From NCBI GenBank assembly GCA_037176885.1, contig JAWWNJ010000108.1, positions 372,001 through 436,000 on the forward strand: 64,000 bases of DNA, written 5' to 3'. Below the pieces are notes generated by a model that was not told where the DNA came from, made no database searches, and was given only the letters and a program-made list of their open reading frames with translations. Both the position numbers and the translations under genes were made by a program. Source of the stretch: Favolaschia claudopus (taxonomy: Eukaryota > Basidiomycota > Agaricomycetes > Agaricales > Mycenaceae). This document shows, piece after piece, positions 59,086-64,000 of the stretch. Each line of letters starts with the position of its first letter. The first letter of the stretch is position 1.

Positions 59086-59620
59086 ACGCGTCTGGGACGC
59101 GTCTAAATGAATTACGAAACGCGTCAAACATCGTAACATGACCGTGACAGCCGATCCGGACCGCAATCTCCGTGACGCGACACGACGCGTCGCGTGCCAA
59201 CCGAAGGACTTCGCGTCCGCATGCGCGGTATTCTTTCTCTTTTCGCCCTTTTCTCTATCAGAAGGCTACACAGTACGACGACGCCCGACGTCGACAACGA
59301 GGCGGAATTTCTGTTCTCAAATTTATTCTGGGCCACCTGCGTTCTGTTCTATTCATTTTTCTTTCCGTTTTCGCGTCTTCTTCAACACGAGCGCTTTGAG
59401 TCGAGTAGTAAGTATTATCCGCATACAAAGCTGACTCACAGCAGCCTTCGACACGCAACACGACGCAGGATTTGGTGATTTCTGTTCGTTTCTTTTCATT
59501 TGCGCCTTTCTACGACGAAGAACGTTCCTCGACACGACCAGACGCGTACCAGATGGGCATTTGCAACATTCATTGAATTTCTTTCTTCTCTGTGCGATTT
59601 TCAGGCTACATTTGACGCGT
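59086..59620. repeat. Cluster of six ACGCGT words
   Basis: ACGCGT occurs at 59086, 59097, 59119, 59185, 59542 and 59615, often as GACGCGTC or AACGCGTC. Six exact six-mers in 535 bp is far above chance. ACGCGT is the MCB core bound by MBF-type cell-cycle factors, but such clusters also occur at transposon ends. No gene start is evident nearby. Confidence 0.45.
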
Positions 59621-61474
59621 CAACTTTTCTCTGCCGTGAGTTTCTGTTCTCTTCTTATCTTGCGTTCAAGTTCTCACAGCCCTCACGCTTGCCGAGTCCT
59701 CAAGCTTCCACAATTCCTTTTAATTCCGTCATACTCCTCTCCCTCCGATTCGTGTCGTCAACGTCGCGTACAACATGAACGTCAACAACTTACGCGCCTA
59801 CGTCCTCGCATCACCGTGACGTGTGTAGTCAGTCCTCCTCCTCGTATGCAGTTACCGAAATACCTCTTACTACATTCCACACACTGCCGAAATTCAAGAT
59901 AAGCATTAGGCAAGGGACCGACCAACGTTCCTCGTATCCTTTTTGCATGCAAATTTACCCCTTCCAGTCCCGGGCCAACGAATCGGCGAATCAAATTCTC
60001 AACTGGCAGTCTTCGCGGTGCGCCCACAGAAGGTCACGTTCAGCGTGAATTGCTGCGAAATAAAAGCTATGATTAGGCTTAGGCTCTCGGTGGTTTTTCA
60101 ATTTTTCCTAGGCCGAGGATAGCAAGCTCATGCTTAGGATTTGGCTATTCCTGCTACCTTCAAGTAAGTTGAACTAGCTTTAATATGTGTAGTATGTGCC
60201 TAAAACTGAGTTGAACCCCGGATATTTATACCGTTTTGTTAGGTATACTTAACCGGGGCCGTCCAGCTGTAAGGTCGAGGAGGGGAAGGTTGAACGTTAA
60301 ATAGTCGACGAGACGAATTCACCGCGACTCCTAATTTGCGAGGCCCACGTATAGCTGCATGCGTTCAATCTTACCGAATCATACTTAGCTCAGGCTGAAT
60401 GTTGCTGTTATATTTACCGGATCCAAACTTATGGCTGAGCTCCGAGTCGCAGTAATATTCCGGCCGAGCTGGAATTAGAACTCAAATCAATAATCAAGAA
60501 GCCTGCGGTGCCGACGGCGCACAAAGGTTGAATGGAAATGAACCTGAGCTTGGACGTGCGTTGAGTTGACGTACGGTTCGGGACCGCCTGGCGCTGGGTT
60601 AGTATTAGTAACCAGAGAAGGGAGAGATCTAGAAAAGGGGAATAGAGCAGAATGGGCCGGAGACGAGGTTGAGAGCGGAAGGACGGGAGGGAAGTGGGGG
60701 AGGATGAGGAGAAGGAGAGGAGAGGTTGAAGTGAATGGGGAGGGGGAGACGATACGGAGATATTTAACGGAGAGAGATATTAAATTAGACAGAGACGGAA
60801 AAGACTCGGAGAAGACCAAGGTATGCAAGATCCGAATAGCGCATGATATCGTTGCAGCGTGCGCAAGGGTTTGATAGCAGAAACAGGGCTTGAGGTATGT
60901 AGGCAACCCAGGGTAAGACAGGCGACCCGCGTGGGCAGTGTGGACGGCGAAAGTGCAGAAAGCGGATTATCTGCTCCGGAGTGTGTCCAACAAAACCAAA
61001 TCGGAATCGAAGTCAAGAAATAAGAGACTTCGAACAAAATAGGCAAGCGGTTTAACGTTTGAGTGGGCGTGAGACGGCGATGCGGAGAGATTCTCGTTGT
61101 CGTCGAGGGCAAAAATAAAAAGAAGAGAAGAGAAGAGATGGCAAGGGCAAGGCACGGGAAATCAGGAGAGCCACAAGAACAACAACGTAACTGACACAGA
61201 AGGGAGCGAGGCAGCGTGGATCCAGGATATAGGCCAGGGACATGGCGTTGGAAATTTGAAGACAATTTGATGTGTGGTTGAACTGGGCGCGTGGTTGTGC
61301 CAGTGGATATAGGCGATAAGTTGGGGAACTTGGTTGAGATTTTTGTCATGGTACTCGGGATGCGCTGTATCGGGGGTGATTTGCAGGCAAGGAATACCGC
61401 CTCGCGCGAGGACGGGACAAAAACTAAAGATAAGGAGTCAAAACGGACAAAACGAGATACGAAGAGATATCCAG
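59621..61474. other. Gene-poor stretch with a polypurine tract
   Basis: No gene supported. Positions about 60605-60780 are strongly purine-rich on the plus strand (AGAGAAGGGAGAGATCTAGA and onward). This creates long pyrimidine-coded (Ser/Pro/Leu/Phe-rich) frames on the minus strand, including a 274-codon one at 60780-61604. I regard these as compositional artefacts. Confidence 0.4.
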
Positions 61475-63400
61475 GATGGTCCGCATTCAGCAGAATAAGA
61501 TTCGAATACAAGGATGGGAAACAGGAGTGGATGGACGAGATAGGCTGCGTGTCGTTATTATTGCCATCGTACGGCAGACAGGCGGTCGAGGGCGGTGTTG
61601 GCAAGAGGAGAGGAAAGAGGAAATAGTACTAAAGTGGTCAGCGGAACACAAGTATCGCGTAAAGCATATTAATGGTCCGGGGCGACAAGACGAGAAGAAG
61701 CATACGGGACGGACGGGCGTGGAAATCGCCGATCGTTTGTACCAGTGGGTTTGAGTTTGAGTTTGTGGGTATGGATGGATCCGAGTCGCGGAGTGTGAAT
61801 TGTGTCTTGTGTCTTGTGTTTATTGTTGAGTAGAGGTCGGTGTTTAAGAAAATAGAAAATGGAGAGCTGTTCAATTTTGGTTCAATCAGCGGGTGAGGTA
61901 TGTAACATGGCAAAGCCCAGGGTAACGCGACAGGACAGATATCGCAGCGCGGTTAGCGGCAGCCTTGAATGAACAAGCTCCGGCCCAAAAACACGGAAAC
62001 AGCCACTACGATTCGAGGATAAGACATGTCGACGAACAAGTCAGCAGTGGTAACATGAGTTGCGATAGGGCAGGTGCGGTCCTGTGCGGTTGGCGGCGGC
62101 TTTTGCGGATACTAGCACTTGAGGGCTTTAGTTTCGTTACCTCCTCCCTCCAACCGAAACAAGTGGGAGGAAGGGATAGCCGGCACGCGAGACACCGACC
62201 GACCCGCGACAGCCAGCGAAGGAGACAAGACAAAGGCAAGGCACGAGCTCTCTTTGAAAGGTCAGCGGATTGTCAGCGGAACAAAGATATCTCGTAACGA
62301 AAAAAGTGGTCCGACATTGCCTGAGAACGATGTGGGGAAATTGAGTTTGTGCGTGGGTATGCCAGTATTAATGGATGAGGGGTCGAGCGCGGGATGCGAA
62401 TGAATGTCTTGTCTGAATCTTGTTGCTAAGCGAAGATAGACATTATGGGGTGCCAGTGCGGAGGTAATAGCCTGAGAGGTTAGAAGGTGTGTATGTAGGC
62501 TGAGGTGTGCGTGCTGTCAGTGTTGTCGATATGCATGGTCCGCACAAAGAACAAACACAAGATAAGATTCGAGGATAAGAAAATAAGGGAGAGTGGGCGG
62601 ATAGGACAGGTGGTCAGTACGGCAATGAATCGAATTTGCTGTACTAAGCGCGCACTTGCATTGCTGAGACACCGGAAGGTTAAGAGGGTATCGATCAAGT
62701 GGTTTCGTTACGAATACAGACTATACTCACCTCCAAGCGACATTAACTGAAAACAACCGGCGCGAGAAAGAAGGAGAGAGAGGCACGAGAAGGTCAGCGG
62801 AACACAAACATTTCGTAATGATAAGTAGAATGGTCCGACGTTGCTTGGCCCTTGGGAAGAATCCTCGAGAGTTTCGCGGAGTGTGAGGCTACTTGACTTC
62901 GACACCGGAAGATCGCGAAGGAAGAGATCCTTCACTGGCAAGTTACGTTGTCGGTCCAAGCCTGTTTTCGGTGCGGGGCAGGTGCACTCGTGAGCTGACC
63001 CGGGGATTCATTTCCGAGTCCGACAGCGACCGTGTTTAACGCAAAGATTTGTAGAGGCAGAGGGCATGGGACGCGACTGGGACGGCGCGTGAGTTGCGTC
63101 CGCACTCTGGAATAAGGTAGATAGCGAGCCTTGAAATGATGAATCGACACTGGCTTGAATGATTGCTTGGTACGCTCCGCGGCCGTTGCTGGTAGGTGTT
63201 TCGCGTCCATAGTATCCATATCCATATTCGAGCCAGAGTGAATGAATATAGTTAGATAATTATAGATTGTCTGTCAGATGCTACTTAGTGGGAAGAAAGA
63301 TCGACGAGCTTCGCGGGGTGTGAATGAATCTCTTGTCTTGTCTTGTCAAATTGTCTTGCGAATGTCAGCCTGTTTTCGGTGCGGGGTAGGAGCTTACTTG
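61475..63400 (+). repeat. Degenerate tandem array, unit about 0.45-0.62 kb
   Basis: Three or four units share landmarks in the same order. Landmark one is AAGATTCGA(G)GATAAG (61491, 62009, 62561). Landmark two is GGTCAGCGGAACA followed by TCGTAA and TGGTCCG (61636, 62260, 62792). Landmark three is a CGGAGTGTGAAT..CTTGTCTTGT block (about 61787, 62390, 62877 partial, 63312). GCCTGTTTTCGGTGCGGGG also recurs at 62959 and 63369. Divergence is high, so the array is old. It is compatible with subtelomeric or satellite-like sequence; no telomere repeat was seen. Confidence 0.65.
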
Positions 63401-64000
63401 GCGGACTCGTGAGTTGGTGAGAATCACAGCGCAGCTTGATAATGCGTGTTTCGAATGCGTGGTTGCAAGATGTCCGCTAGTAGGTGTGCAAAACGGTCGA
63501 TTTGCGTATCATGTTACCATGTCTACCTCCTACTTCCCAAAACGCGTTGCAGACGCGCCATCCCAAGGGTGACATTCCCGAGGACGGGGTGGAGGTAACG
63601 CAACGCAAAACAACGCAGGCAGGCGGCGTCGCGTGAGCGCGCCCGTCTCTCCTTGCAATCATGGGTCCCCTTGAAGATAAGCGGCGCGTCTCCGGTTCGT
63701 CGCGCGTCAGAGGGTGGGTTTGCCGTCGCGTCAGAGGATCAGCTTTTGGTGTTTGTCGGCAATTGTCGCCGGGGGTGCTAATTAGTAAGACAGCGAGAGA
63801 GTCTGCAGGAAGCGAGGGACGGGACGGGATTGCCTTTTCTAGTGTGGGGGAGGGGGACTCGTGCGCGGCGTATGTTGAGTTGCTAGAGTGTTAATGTGAT
63901 GGGACACACAGATGATAAGAGAGCCTGAGAGAGAGGGAGGAAGGTGGTAACATGATCGGGCGTGGGTTGCTTTGGTGGGCACGCGTTGTCGAGTCTAGAC
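63401..64000. other. Right end, no gene seen
   Basis: G+C-rich sequence with scattered CGCG words and no supported reading frame. A 77-codon frame from 63661 (MGPLEDKRRVSGSSRVRGWV) is open but matches nothing and could be the first exon of a gene beyond the window. Confidence 0.35.

Noticed and set aside
60780..61604. 274-codon minus-strand frame
   Set aside because: It arises from a purine-rich plus strand, reads as Ser/Pro/Leu/Phe-biased sequence, lacks any domain and overlaps the tandem array.

Overview
The window looks like nuclear DNA of a mushroom-forming basidiomycete (Agaricomycetes). Nearly every gene is cut by many introns of about 45-60 nt with GT..AG ends. The gene content also fits: F-box, BTB/POZ and MYND proteins of the kinds expanded in these fungi, a DUF7330-like protein, an AA7-type oxidase, and basidiomycete-type GAPDH and malate dehydrogenase. 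I do not assign a species. I saw no rRNA gene, convincing tRNA gene, CRISPR array or telomere repeat.

Layout. 0.6-8.8 kb: an MFS drug/H+ antiporter, a basic charged protein of unknown function, a fold-back repeat, and a Cid1-type nucleotidyltransferase with a very long disordered tail. 9.6-17.8 kb: a HAM1/ITPA pyrophosphatase (minus), a VWA-domain protein, a small secreted protein (minus), a BTB protein and a MYND zinc-finger protein. 18.0-23.0 kb: mitochondrial-type succinate-semialdehyde dehydrogenase (minus), divergent from a secreted bicovalent-flavin FAD oxidase. 23.3-26.3 kb: two divergent paralogues of a protein family I do not recognise. 26.7-28.9 kb: an F-box gene and, in opposite orientation, a decayed F-box copy carrying a 122-bp transposable element. 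29.9-34.1 kb: a four-helix membrane protein, a fumarylacetoacetase-fold protein with a secretion-like N-terminus, and a small membrane protein (minus). 35.4-40.5 kb: GAPDH, an aldo/keto reductase and malate dehydrogenase, all plus strand. 41.2-50.1 kb: a repeat-rich region around one Zn2Cys6 protein. 50.6-54.5 kb: a DUF7330-like protein and an APC amino-acid permease (minus). 54.5-64 kb: no supportable gene, with a degenerate tandem array near the right end.

Most genes are intact once introns are placed; several apparent frameshifts disappear. GAPDH, malate dehydrogenase, aldo/keto reductase and succinate-semialdehyde dehydrogenase are metabolic housekeeping genes. Their proximity is probably incidental, not a dedicated cluster.

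The most informative material is mobile DNA. A 924-bp element is bounded by an exact 8-bp target duplication, and the 122-bp element in the F-box pseudogene matches its two ends joined. A second element of about 1.04 kb carries 10-bp-periodic TGCA arrays at both ends. It sits inside one copy of a repeat whose other copy, in the same window, looks like the empty site. The best candidate for undescribed protein biology is the divergent paralogue pair at 23.3-26.3 kb. Its members show recurring glycine/aromatic motifs suggestive of a repeat fold.
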